From: Sinomicrobium weinanense
Lineage (GTDB): Bacteria; Bacteroidota; Bacteroidia; Flavobacteriales; Flavobacteriaceae
Assembly: GCF_018863395.1 (NCBI RefSeq)
Contig: NZ_JAHKRR010000001.1
Location: forward strand, 682,001-746,000
Reading direction: 5' to 3'
Length of the DNA stretch: 64,000 nt
Position 1 is the first letter of the stretch, and every line of letters starts with the position of its first letter. The notes beneath the pieces are model-generated. The model did no database searches. It saw only the letters and a list, made by a program, of their open reading frames with translations, and was not told where the DNA came from. The position numbers and the translations under genes were made by a program. Shown in pieces: positions 25,669 to 34,678 of this stretch.

Positions 25669-26958
25669 CTAATTCTTAACGTCAAAAGTTCCCTGAGACA
25701 ACCTTTTCATGTCCTTACTGCTCGGTGATTCGTAGATCTCCAGGTCGAAATAAGGTACGGCCGCCAGGATGTGCTCAAAAATATCGGCCATGATATGTTC
25801 GTAATTGACCCATCTTTTGTCGCTGGAAAAGATATAGATCTCCAGGGGGATTCCCTGAGCCGTGGGAGGGAGGTGGCGTACCATCATGGTCATGTCCTTG
25901 TTGATCGCCGGGTGATTTTTTATGTATGTATCAATATATTTTCTAAAAACTCCCAGATTGGTCTGGTTTCGTCCGTTCAGGAGGATGTTTTTATCGATAT
26001 TGTTTTCCGTGTTATATTTTATAATATCTGTTTGGCGGTGATCCAGGTAAGAGGCCAGGAGATGTATTTTTTTCAGGTCTTCCACTTCCTCTTCTGTAAG
26101 ATAACGGATACTGCTTACGGCGATGTTCAGGGCTCTTTTTATACGTCGTCCACCGCTATCCTGCATGCCCCTCCAGTTCCGGAAAGAATCGGAGATCAGG
26201 GCATAAGTGGGGATGGTGGTTATGGTTTTGTCGAAATTGCAGACCTTTACCGTAGCCAGGTTGATCTCCATAACGTCACCGTCTGCCCCGTATTTCTCCA
26301 CGGTGATCCAGTCACCGATCCGGACCATGTCATTAGCAGCCACCTGTATGCTGGCCACAAAACCCAGGATGGAATCCTTGAAAATAAGTAAGATAACCGC
26401 TGAAGCGGCACCCAGGGCAGTGAGGAAGGTTATCGGATCTTTTTCGGTGAGCACTGTAAAGAGGTATATGGAAGCAATAATCCAGGCTATGATGAGGAAT
26501 ACCTGTACAAAACTGTCAAGAGGTTTGTCTTTGTAGGCATTCTTGGTGCGGAGATAATTCTTGAGGGAGCGGAGAAAACTGCGGAATATCCAAACCGCAA
26601 GCACAGCCATATAAATATCGACAGCCTTGAGGGACAATTTGCTCCAGCCCGGAAAATCGGACAGGACCACCGGGATCATCTTTATAACAAAGATCATCGG
26701 GATAATATGGGCCAGGTACTTGGGAAAATTGCTCTGTACCAGAAAATCGTCGAAAGTGGTTTTGGTCTTGGAGGAAAACACGGCAAACGCACGGATAACC
26801 ACTTTTTTAAAAAGCCAGTCGAGCAGGAATACCACTATGGCTACTGCAATGAGATTTACCAGCAGGTTCAGTTGAGTGGCAAGCTCTTCCGAAACACCTT
26901 TGGCAACCATAAAATCGTAGAACTTCCGGCTCAATTCATAAACGGGTCCTTGTTGCAT
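25669..26958 (-). CDS. MscS-family mechanosensitive channel, YbdG-like
   Basis: 429 residues from the ATG at 26958; the upstream extension would read through a palindromic repeat. Several hydrophobic helices (~25-45, ~75-95, ~115-135, ~155-175, ~185-205) are followed by the MscS pore/beta domain (ILGFVASIQVAANDMVRIGDWI, then GDVMEINLATVKVCNFD). The C-terminal half is longer than in MscS and resembles E. coli YbdG. It should open under membrane tension and release solutes in hypoosmotic shock, with low conductance as for YbdG. Single gene with its own -7 box. Confidence 0.88.
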   Translation of the reverse strand: MQQGPVYELSRKFYDFMVAKGVSEELATQLNLLVNLIAVAIVVFLLDWLFKKVVIRAFAVFSSKTKTTFDDFLVQSNFPKYLAHIIPMIFVIKMIPVVLSDFPGWSKLSLKAVDIYMAVLAVWIFRSFLRSLKNYLRTKNAYKDKPLDSFVQVFLIIAWIIASIYLFTVLTEKDPITFLTALGAASAVILLIFKDSILGFVASIQVAANDMVRIGDWITVEKYGADGDVMEINLATVKVCNFDKTITTIPTYALISDSFRNWRGMQDSGGRRIKRALNIAVSSIRYLTEEEVEDLKKIHLLASYLDHRQTDIIKYNTENNIDKNILLNGRNQTNLGVFRKYIDTYIKNHPAINKDMTMMVRHLPPTAQGIPLEIYIFSSDKRWVNYEHIMADIFEHILAAVPYFDLEIYESPSSKDMKRLSQGTFDVKN

Positions 26959-26990
26959 ATAAAAGAAATATTTTTGGTTTAGCACTCTTG

Positions 26991-26998
26991 CAAAGATA
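26991..26998 (-). promoter_or_regulatory. -7 box (TATCTTTG) for the YbdG-like channel gene
   Basis: The minus strand reads TATCTTTG, an exact TAnnTTTG, 32 bases before the start codon. No TTG at -33 was seen; the C-rich palindrome begins ~50 bases further upstream. Confidence 0.5.
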
Positions 26999-27046
26999 CG
27001 GTTATTGGGGGAATCGGAGTGCTGTGGGAGTTGAGACGGTTTACAC

Positions 27047-27125
27047 CCCCCCTGTGCCCCCCTCAAGGGGGATGATCATCTGTCGAAGAGAAATAGGTTC
27101 CCCCCTTGAGGGGGGCACAGGGGGG
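27047..27125. repeat. C-rich palindromic element, copy 2
   Basis: Arms 27047-27071 and 27101-27125 are perfect 25-base complements (CCCCCCTGTGCCCCCCTCAAGGGGG type), extended beyond a one-base bulge by ACAC/GTGT, with a 29-base loop. Nearly the same arm sequence as at 14589-14671. It ends seven bases before the dipeptidase stop codon and could act as a transcript end or block. Confidence 0.88.
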
Positions 27126-27133
27126 TGTCCTTT

Positions 27134-28462
27134 TCACCCGGCTGCCTGCAATTCTTCAGCCGTTTTTTGTACCTCGTCCAGAACGCGGAGCAGGTTGCCG
27201 CCCCATAATTTTCGGATATCTTCTTCTGTGTATCCCCGTTTTACCAGTTCGAGGGTAACGTTAAAGGTTTCCGAGGCGTCGTCCCAGCCATCGATACCGC
27301 CGCCACCGTCGAAATCGGAGCTGATGCCTACATGGTCTATCCCGATAAGATCTACCATATAATCGATATGGTCTGCGAAATCGGAAACATTAGGGCCTTT
27401 GGGAAGGTTGTCGTTTTGCCTAATTTTTTCTTCGCCTATGGCCTTTACCCTGTCATATACGTTGCTGAGGTACTCTTCCCTTTTTTCCGGGGGCAGGGCA
27501 AGGAAACCTTCTCTATCCAGCCAGGTAAGCCCGAGGGAGTCGGCAATTTGCTTCCGGAGCTCCCGTATAGCCTCGTTTCTGGCTTCACTCTTTTCGGTAT
27601 TGACATAGCCGGAAAATGCTACGGTTTGCACCACGCCGCCGTTGTCCCGTATCATCAGGAGTTCTTCATCGCTCAGGTTCCTGCTGTGGTTACAGAGTGC
27701 ACGGGCCGAAGAATGCGAAGCGATTACCGGGGCTTTTGACAGTTTTATGGTTTGTTTGTTCGATTCGGCAGAAGGGTGGGAGAGGTCTATCATAATGCCC
27801 CATTTGTTCATTTCGGTTATGGCCTGTTTTCCGAGTTCGCTGAGGCCATTATGCAACCATACGCTGTCTTCTTCCCCTGTGTTGGAATCGCAAAACTGGC
27901 TGTGGCCATTGTGTGAGAGTGACATATACCGGGCCCCCAGGTCGTGGAATTTTTTGATATTAGACAGGTCTGTTCCCACAGGATAGGCATTTTCCACACC
28001 GATCATGGCCACCAGCTTTCCTGAGTCGTGTATCCTGTGCACATCGTCGGAGGTAAGGGCCAGTTCTATGCGGTCTGGCGCGATCTCTTCGCAAAGCCTG
28101 TGGATAGCATTGAATTTGGCCATGGCATTGTCATAGGCCATGGCGTATCCTTCCGCATTCAGGGAATCCTGCCCGGTATAGACAATAAGCCAGGAGACAT
28201 CCAGCCCGCCTTTTTCCATTTTGGGCAGGGTGACCTGGGTTTCCAGGTCCATCGTGTAATTCAGACTATCAGTGAAGTTTTTTACATCGAAGTCATTGTG
28301 TGTATCTATGGTGATGACATTGTGGTGTATCTTCCGGGCTTTTTCAATCAGGGCAAGAGAGTCCTGTTCCCGGGAAGTATCGGATGTTTCTGTCTTTTTA
28401 TCGGTCTTGCACGCTACCGACAGGACAAGAACGAAAAGGATTAAATAATTGTAGTTCTTCAT
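27134..28462 (-). CDS. M19 membrane dipeptidase-like lipoprotein
   Basis: 442 residues. The lipobox is LVLSVAC (Cys18). Amidohydrolase-fold metal ligands: ITIDTHNDF (His-x-Asp), MIGVENAYP (bridging Glu), the LSHNGHSQFCDSNTG region, and later VIASHSSARALCNHSRN and HVGISSDFDGGGG. This is the renal dipeptidase family, which hydrolyses L-X/D-X or L-X/L-X dipeptides using two zinc ions. It is anchored in the membrane through the lipid. Runs leftward as a single gene. Confidence 0.93.
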   Translation of the reverse strand: MKNYNYLILFVLVLSVACKTDKKTETSDTSREQDSLALIEKARKIHHNVITIDTHNDFDVKNFTDSLNYTMDLETQVTLPKMEKGGLDVSWLIVYTGQDSLNAEGYAMAYDNAMAKFNAIHRLCEEIAPDRIELALTSDDVHRIHDSGKLVAMIGVENAYPVGTDLSNIKKFHDLGARYMSLSHNGHSQFCDSNTGEEDSVWLHNGLSELGKQAITEMNKWGIMIDLSHPSAESNKQTIKLSKAPVIASHSSARALCNHSRNLSDEELLMIRDNGGVVQTVAFSGYVNTEKSEARNEAIRELRKQIADSLGLTWLDREGFLALPPEKREEYLSNVYDRVKAIGEEKIRQNDNLPKGPNVSDFADHIDYMVDLIGIDHVGISSDFDGGGGIDGWDDASETFNVTLELVKRGYTEEDIRKLWGGNLLRVLDEVQKTAEELQAAG

Positions 28463-28533
28463 GGATTATGAGATTTTTTTGGTTTATCCGGAATGAAAAA
28501 TACAAATTATTATTGAGGTTTGTGTTAAAGTTA

Positions 28534-28594
28534 CCGGTTGCGGGTTGCCAGTTTCGGGTTCTAATACAGCTTTTAACTGGCAACTGGCAACCGG
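28534..28594. repeat. 20-bp near-perfect inverted repeat
   Basis: Arms 28534-28553 (CCGGTTGCGGGTTGCCAGTT) and 28575-28594 are complementary at 18 of 20 positions with a 21-base loop. It lies between the OmpA terminator and the dipeptidase start, all on the minus strand. Confidence 0.75.
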
Positions 28595-28597
28595 CCA

Positions 28598-28632
28598 TAA
28601 AAAAACTGCCCGGAAACGAGGTCCCCGGGCAG
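28598..28632 (-). terminator. Rho-independent terminator of the OmpA-like gene
   Basis: On the minus strand a CTGCCCGG/CCGGGCAG stem (28606-28613 with 28625-28632) is followed by eight T (plus-strand A-run from 28598). It starts 27 bases after the stop codon. Confidence 0.88.
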
Positions 28633-28659
28633 CTTGTCCATTGAATATATTTTGGCAGA

Positions 28660-29487
28660 CTATGATTCCAGCAGTGCAAAGAATTTATCCAGGTTAGGGA
28701 TAATGACTATTCTTGTACGCCTGTTTTTGGCCCTGTTCTCGGGAGTATCGTTGTCCACCAGAGGCATATTACTACCTCTTCCTGCAGCTATCAGTTGCTT
28801 GGGGTTTACGCCAAATTTGTTCTGCAGTAAACGGATGATGGATGTAGAACGTTCTACGCTCAGTTCCCAGTTATCTTTGATATAGGCACCTTCTTTAACG
28901 GTCTGGGAGTCGGTATGCCCTTCTACCATAACGTCCATGCTGGGCTCGGAATTGATCACCTGAGCGAGTTTCTCCAGCAGGCCGTAAGCCTTTCGGTTTA
29001 CGTGATAACTACCACTTCGGAACAACAGCTTGTCCGATATATTGATCATAACTACGGTCTTGTCTACATTGATATCAATGTCCTCGTCGTTAGAATCATC
29101 GGTAATGGAGTTTTTCACATTGTAAGAGATAGCCAGGTTTATGGAATCTTCCAGGGTCTCAGCTTTTGCCAGTTCTGCCGGGTCTACCTTAGCCAGGGTA
29201 GCTCTCATTTTTTCCTTGGTATTGTTAGACATTACAGCAAGATCGCCTACCTGAACCAATTTTTCGTCGTTGTCTTCTCTGAGAGAGTTTATTTTAGCAT
29301 TGTATTCGGCTACTCTCGCTTCTATCTTTGCAAATTTGTCCTCCAGTTCTTCTTTTTCCATGGTAGTCTTTTGCAAAGTACTCCTGGTATTGGACAGGTC
29401 TTCTTCCAGCGCCACGTATTTCTTCTTGGAGACACAGGAGGTCAGGACCACACTTCCCAATACAGTTGCAATAATCGCTTTCTTCAT
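28660..29487 (-). CDS. OmpA-family lipoprotein with coiled coil
   Basis: 275 residues from the ATG at 29487, which gives a lipoprotein signal (lipobox VLTSC, Cys18). Residues ~25-85 form a coiled coil (alternating LEEDLSNTRSTLQKT and KIEARVAEYNAKINSL). Residues ~140-270 are an OmpA C-terminal peptidoglycan-binding domain with VEGHTDSQTV, NWELSVERS and NRAKNRRTRIVI, including the Asp and Arg that bind diaminopimelate. It links the outer membrane to the cell wall. Single gene. Confidence 0.93.
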   Translation of the reverse strand: MKKAIIATVLGSVVLTSCVSKKKYVALEEDLSNTRSTLQKTTMEKEELEDKFAKIEARVAEYNAKINSLREDNDEKLVQVGDLAVMSNNTKEKMRATLAKVDPAELAKAETLEDSINLAISYNVKNSITDDSNDEDIDINVDKTVVMINISDKLLFRSGSYHVNRKAYGLLEKLAQVINSEPSMDVMVEGHTDSQTVKEGAYIKDNWELSVERSTSIIRLLQNKFGVNPKQLIAAGRGSNMPLVDNDTPENRAKNRRTRIVIIPNLDKFFALLES

Positions 29488-29949
29488 AGTTGAGATAATT
29501 TGATTTATAAGTTTCAATCGCTTCTATAACGACTCACGCATGGCGATGTTATATATAGCTAAAAAGAAATGATTGTTTTAACAAAATTTTAACATTTATA
29601 TTTTGAGAGAAAAAATGGGCAAAAAGGATATATCCATATGAAAAAGAGTGGTTAAGCTATAAATGATATCGCCCCGCACCGGACAGATATGTTTTTTGCT
29701 AGCTAAATATCTTAGGATAAGAGCTTATACCTGTTTTTGTAGTCTTTTTATGATATACGGGTTATTGAACATGGAACCATATAACTAAAAATAGCGTTTT
29801 TGGTAGTAAAAGAATGATTATAGGAACAGTGATAGTAGTTTGGTAATATCTAAAACAAATAGAAAAAGCCTTCAAAATCAAAAACTTTGAAGGCTTTTTC
29901 TAACTGCCCCGGCCTGTACCGTTCCGGGTTTTCTATAAAAACAACTCAG
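29488..29949. other. Gap between the OmpA-like gene and the RND operon
   Basis: About 460 A/T-rich bases. It contains the efflux operon terminator at 29861-29901. I see no ORF with coding character, no tRNA-like structure and no exact -7 box within 100 bases of the OmpA-like start. Confidence 0.5.
29861..29901 (-). terminator. Terminator of the RND efflux operon
   Basis: Perfect 16-bp stem AGAAAAAGCCTTCAAA (29861-29876) with 29886-29901 and a nine-base loop. The stem base carries T-runs in either direction; it lies 49 bases after the last stop codon of the minus-strand operon. Confidence 0.88.
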
Positions 29950-31416
29950 CTACGGCCTGGTGTTATTCGCCTGGTTCCATCCACCACCTAAGGCCCGGTA
30001 GATATTGACCATGGCGTTCATCTGCTGCATTTTGGTTTCGACAAGCTCAAATTTAGACTCCAGCGCATCGCGTTGGGTCATTAATACTTCCATATAATCG
30101 GCCCTGGCCGATTTAAAAAGGATATTTGAAATGGAGATCGAGCGGGTCAGGGCATCGACCTCCCGGGATTTCAGGTCGTAGCTCTTTTCGAGATTACCGA
30201 TCTTTGCCAGTTGATTGGCCACTTCGATATAGGCATTCAACAGGGTGCGTTCGTAATTGTAAACGGCTTGTATTTGCCGGGCATTGGCACTGTAATAGGT
30301 GGCTTTGATCTCGTTCCTGTTGATGAGCGGGGCGGTGATGTCCCCGGCCAGGGAATACAACAGGGACTCGGGCGTTCTTAACAGGTATTTCGGGTTAAAT
30401 GCCCGGTAACCGATGCTTGCGGAAATACCCAGGGAAGGGTAGAACCTGGCTTTGGCCACTTTAACATCGAGTTTTGTCGCGGCCAGCTCCAGTTCGGCCT
30501 GTTTTACGTCCGGGCGGTTTTCCAGCAATTCTGCCGGGAGCCCGGAGTGCACATGGTCGGGGACCAGGTCGGCAAAGGCTTCGGATTTTCGCTCAATAGG
30601 TTGCGGATACCGGCCTATGAGAAAGTTGATCCTGTTTTCCGTCTCGATGATCTCCTGCTGAATATCGTATTGAAGGCTCCTGGTGTGGAGTACTTCCGCT
30701 TCGAATTTACGCACTGCCAGTTCGTTGGCCCGCGCGGCCTGTTTCTGCAGTTTTACGATCTTCAGGGCATTGTTCTGGATCTCGATGTTCTGCTTTACGA
30801 TGTTCAGCTGGTTGTCGAGCGCCAGCAATTCGTAATAAGAACCGGCGATCTCCGCGATGAGATTGGTGATCACGAAGTTCTTTCCTTCCACCGAAGACAG
30901 GTACCTGCTGATGGCTGCTTTTTTGGCATTGTGCAGCTTGTTCCATATATCCACCTCCCATGAGGCATAGGCACCTGCCATGTAATCGGGCAGGGGATCG
31001 GGCATTTCCCTTCCCGGTTTAATATCGGTGGTAGCTTCACTGGCACCCTGGCTGGTATACCGGGCCTTTTTGTCAAAACCCGCACCACCTTTAAGGCCTA
31101 TAAAGGGCAGATATTCCCCTTTCCGTGCCCTGACCTCGTTCCTGGCGATCTCGAGTTCCTGCAGGGTGATGTTCAATTCCTGGTTGTTTTTCAGCGCTGT
31201 GTCTATCAGGGTGTCCAGGTACGGATCTGTAAAATAATCCTTCCATTTTATCCGGGCTGAATTTAAACTGTCTTTTGACTGACCTGCATACTGAACCGGA
31301 ACCGTTGTGTCTTCCTGCACAGTTTTTAAAGTGGGGGCGCAGGAATACAGTGTAGCCAATGCAAAAATCCCAACCAAAGATGTTTTGCCATATTGTACTA
31401 TATTGTTTTTATTCAT
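29950..31416 (-). CDS. RND efflux outer-membrane factor lipoprotein (TolC/OprM/NodT type)
   Basis: 488 residues. The lipoprotein signal ends TLYSC (Cys26). Two OEP repeats (~60-250 and ~270-470) carry the usual features: ASWEVDIWNKL in the first, LLENRPDVKQAELELAATKLDVKVAKA and LAGDITAPLINRNEIKA in the second. It forms the trimeric outer-membrane duct of a tripartite pump. Its start overlaps the end of the pump gene by eight bases, and it is the last gene of the operon. Confidence 0.95.
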   Translation of the reverse strand: MNKNNIVQYGKTSLVGIFALATLYSCAPTLKTVQEDTTVPVQYAGQSKDSLNSARIKWKDYFTDPYLDTLIDTALKNNQELNITLQELEIARNEVRARKGEYLPFIGLKGGAGFDKKARYTSQGASEATTDIKPGREMPDPLPDYMAGAYASWEVDIWNKLHNAKKAAISRYLSSVEGKNFVITNLIAEIAGSYYELLALDNQLNIVKQNIEIQNNALKIVKLQKQAARANELAVRKFEAEVLHTRSLQYDIQQEIIETENRINFLIGRYPQPIERKSEAFADLVPDHVHSGLPAELLENRPDVKQAELELAATKLDVKVAKARFYPSLGISASIGYRAFNPKYLLRTPESLLYSLAGDITAPLINRNEIKATYYSANARQIQAVYNYERTLLNAYIEVANQLAKIGNLEKSYDLKSREVDALTRSISISNILFKSARADYMEVLMTQRDALESKFELVETKMQQMNAMVNIYRALGGGWNQANNTRP

Positions 31417-34400
31417 CGTCTGATCTTTTCATTAATTTTTTCAAAACCTTATTCATTTTACGGATCCTGACCTGCAATTTGCTTTCTCCCTCGCTTATTC
31501 TCATAAACTCTTCCGAAACGGGCTCGGTGTCTTCATCCCTGATAAGTTCCTTTCCGTCTGACATTTTTGCAAAAACATAGTATAATCCCGGGATGACCAG
31601 CACCCCAAGTATGGTACCTATAAGCATTCCTCCCAGGGCAGAACCGCCTATGGTCCTGTTTCCTATGGCTCCGGCTCCGGTAGCCATAACCAGTGGAATT
31701 AATCCGGCAATAAAAGCAAATGAGGTCATCAGTATGGGCCTGAACCTTGCTTTGGCTCCTTCAATAGCGGCATCTATAATAGAAGAAGCTCCGTCCCTTC
31801 GCTTCTGAACGGCAAATTCAACGATCAACACGGCATTCTTACCCAAAAGGCCCGCGAGCATAATAACACCGATCTGTGCATACACGTCGTTTGCCAGCCC
31901 CATTAGCTTCAGCAACAGGAAAGAACCAAAGATACCTACGGGCAACGAAAGAATAACGGCCATCGGCAGCATGAAACTTTCGTATTGGGCCGCAAGCACG
32001 AGGTATACAAAAATGAGTACGACTGCAAAAATGTATATGGATTCATTTCCACGGGATGCTTCATCATAAGACAAGCCTTCCCAGGCAATATCATATCCTC
32101 TTGGCAGTGTTTGCTCTGCTACTTCCTTTATGGCGTTGATAGCGTCTCCGGAGGTATATCCGGGAGCCGGAAGCCCTCTGATGGATGCGGAATTATACAG
32201 GTTATACCGGGTGATCTCGTTAGGTCCCAGTTTCTTTTCCAGGGTCATAAAGGCAGAATAAGGCACCATTTCTCCCTCCTCATTTTTAACATAGAGTTTT
32301 TCCAGATCGGAAGGCATTCCCCTGTACTCCGGAGCTGCTTGTGTATATACTTTAAAGAACCTGCCGTATTTAATAAATCCCTGTTCGTAAGTACTACCGA
32401 TCAGAATATTGAGGTTTTCCATGGCTTTTCCGATAGAAACCCCTTTCTGCATGGCCGCCTTGTTATTGATTTTCAATTCATACTGCGGATAATTTGCGGC
32501 AAAAAAGGTAAACAACCCGGTTATTTCCTTACGTTCCCGCAGCGCGTCCATGAAATTGTTGTTAATTTTTTCAAACTCCTTATAATCTGTATCGTTTGTT
32601 TTGTCAAGTAAACGCATGGAGAACCCCCCTGAAGACCCAAAACCGGGAACTGCAGGTGGTTCGAAATATTCTATAATAGCTCCGAGGTCTTTAGTCTCTT
32701 CTTCCAGCTCTTCCATAATCTCATGAACGCCGTGTTCGCGTTCCGACCAGGGTTTCAGGTTAATAAGACAGGTCCCCGCATTGGAGCCCCGTCCTTCGGT
32801 CATGATCTCATATCCGGCCAGTGAAGAAACCGATGCAACGCCTTCCGTTTCTTCACAGATCTTCTGCAGTTTCCTGGCCACTTCATTGGTCCGTTCCAAT
32901 GTAGCTCCGGGAGGGGTCTGTATGATGGCGTAGATCATTCCCTGGTCTTCGTTTGGAATAAATCCTGCCGGTAATACCCGGTTTGTTAAAAAGATACCGA
33001 CACAAAAGGCTATTAACATACCGAAGGTAATCACCCTTCGGTTCACGATTAATTTCAGGACGTTTACATATTTTCCTGTCAGTTTATCAAATTTGCCGTT
33101 AAACCAATCTATAAACCTGTCAACAGGGGATTTTTTCCTGGCCTTTCCGTGGTTATTCTTTAACAGCATGGCACATAATACCGGGGTAAGTGTAAGGGCT
33201 ACGACTGCTGACAATATGATGGCCCCTGCCATGGTGATGGAGAATTGACGATAGAACACCCCGACAGGTCCCGTCATAAATGAAATAGGTATAAATACCG
33301 ATACCATAACCAATGTAATGGCAACAATAGCGCCTCCTATCTCTCCTAATACGGCATAGGATGCCTTGTATGGCGAGAGGTTTTCTTCTTCCATTTTTAC
33401 GTGTACCCCTTCCACAACCACAATGGCATTATCTACCACAATACCGATGGCCAGTACCAATGCAAAAAGCGTGATCAGGTTTATGGAAAGCCCGAACAGT
33501 TGCATAATAAAGAAGGTACCTATCAAAGATACCGGCACGGCTATAATGGGGATAATGGTAGAACGCCAATCTCCTAAAAACAGGAATACCACAATGGCCA
33601 CAAGAATAAAGGCGTCTCTCAATGTATGTAATACCTGGTCTATGGAGGCATTCAGGAAGTTCGACACATCATAACCTATCTCGTATTCCACTCCCGGTGG
33701 TAACTCTTTTCCCAGTTCCTGCAATTTTGCTTTAACGGCTTTAATAACGTCACTACCGTTACTTCCAAAGGTTTGCTTTAGTACGATAGAGGCTGCCGGG
33801 CGGCCGTCTAAATTGGAATAGATATCGTAGAACTCGCTACCCAGTTCTACATCGGCTACATCCTTGAGTTTTAATATTTCGCCGTCTTCCTTGGCCCGGA
33901 TAATAATATTCTTATAATCTTCGGGCTCATTATACCTTCCTTTATACACCAATACATATTCCAGGGCCTGTGTTTTCTTGCCCGAACTTCTTCCAAGCCG
34001 TCCCGGGCGGGCAATAATACTCTGCTCATCCATCGCTTCCAGAACTTCTTCGGCGGAGACTTTATACGCCCTCATACGGTCGGGCTTCAGCCAGACCCTC
34101 ATGGCATATTTTCGGCTACCGAGTATTTTTGCACTGGCTATACCGTTTATACGTTGAATTTCCGGGACTATTTTAGTGTATGCATAGTTGTAAAGAAATT
34201 TTTCATCGTTATTTTTTTCTTTACTGGACAAATTCACATACATAAGCATACTGGGCTGCACAGGGGTGATAATAACTCCTTCCCGCTGTACGAGCTCCGG
34301 GAGTAAGGGCATCACCTGGTCCACCCGGGTCTTAACGCGAACTACGGCCTGGTTGGGATCGGTTCCGGGTTCGAAGATGATACGCAAAGTGCCTTCACCC

Positions 34401-34654
34401 GCACTTGTAGCATCTGAAGCTATATAACGCATGCCCTGAACACCATTTATAGATGTTTCCAAAGGAATGAGCGTTGATTTTACCAATACATCCGAACTGG
34501 CTCCGGGGTATGCTATAAAAATATTGACTGTTGTCGGGGCTATTTGCGGAAACTGTGATATGGGTAACTGCTTAATGGCCAATAAACCAACAAAAACTAT
34601 GACGACCGATAAGACAATGGCCAATACCGGTCTCTTTATAAATTTAGCAAACAT
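31409..34654 (-). CDS. RND multidrug efflux permease (HAE1/AcrB family)
   Basis: 1081 residues with the RND layout: an N-terminal helix (FIKRPVLAIVLSVVIVFVG), a large periplasmic loop, helices 2-6 including the proton-relay segment LVLAIGIVVDNAIVVVE (paired Asp in helix 4), a second loop, and helices 8-12 (LLGKNAVLIVEFA, FILMTSFAF-type). The periplasmic porter domain holds the family signatures QFPQIAPTTV and TPPGATLERTNEV. It is a proton/drug antiporter. The preceding gene is its adaptor and the following one its outer-membrane channel. Confidence 0.97.
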   Translation of the reverse strand: MFAKFIKRPVLAIVLSVVIVFVGLLAIKQLPISQFPQIAPTTVNIFIAYPGASSDVLVKSTLIPLETSINGVQGMRYIASDATSAGEGTLRIIFEPGTDPNQAVVRVKTRVDQVMPLLPELVQREGVIITPVQPSMLMYVNLSSKEKNNDEKFLYNYAYTKIVPEIQRINGIASAKILGSRKYAMRVWLKPDRMRAYKVSAEEVLEAMDEQSIIARPGRLGRSSGKKTQALEYVLVYKGRYNEPEDYKNIIIRAKEDGEILKLKDVADVELGSEFYDIYSNLDGRPAASIVLKQTFGSNGSDVIKAVKAKLQELGKELPPGVEYEIGYDVSNFLNASIDQVLHTLRDAFILVAIVVFLFLGDWRSTIIPIIAVPVSLIGTFFIMQLFGLSINLITLFALVLAIGIVVDNAIVVVEGVHVKMEEENLSPYKASYAVLGEIGGAIVAITLVMVSVFIPISFMTGPVGVFYRQFSITMAGAIILSAVVALTLTPVLCAMLLKNNHGKARKKSPVDRFIDWFNGKFDKLTGKYVNVLKLIVNRRVITFGMLIAFCVGIFLTNRVLPAGFIPNEDQGMIYAIIQTPPGATLERTNEVARKLQKICEETEGVASVSSLAGYEIMTEGRGSNAGTCLINLKPWSEREHGVHEIMEELEEETKDLGAIIEYFEPPAVPGFGSSGGFSMRLLDKTNDTDYKEFEKINNNFMDALRERKEITGLFTFFAANYPQYELKINNKAAMQKGVSIGKAMENLNILIGSTYEQGFIKYGRFFKVYTQAAPEYRGMPSDLEKLYVKNEEGEMVPYSAFMTLEKKLGPNEITRYNLYNSASIRGLPAPGYTSGDAINAIKEVAEQTLPRGYDIAWEGLSYDEASRGNESIYIFAVVLIFVYLVLAAQYESFMLPMAVILSLPVGIFGSFLLLKLMGLANDVYAQIGVIMLAGLLGKNAVLIVEFAVQKRRDGASSIIDAAIEGAKARFRPILMTSFAFIAGLIPLVMATGAGAIGNRTIGGSALGGMLIGTILGVLVIPGLYYVFAKMSDGKELIRDEDTEPVSEEFMRISEGESKLQVRIRKMNKVLKKLMKRSDDE

Positions 34655-34678
34655 TTTACACTGTTTTATAGGTTTGAA

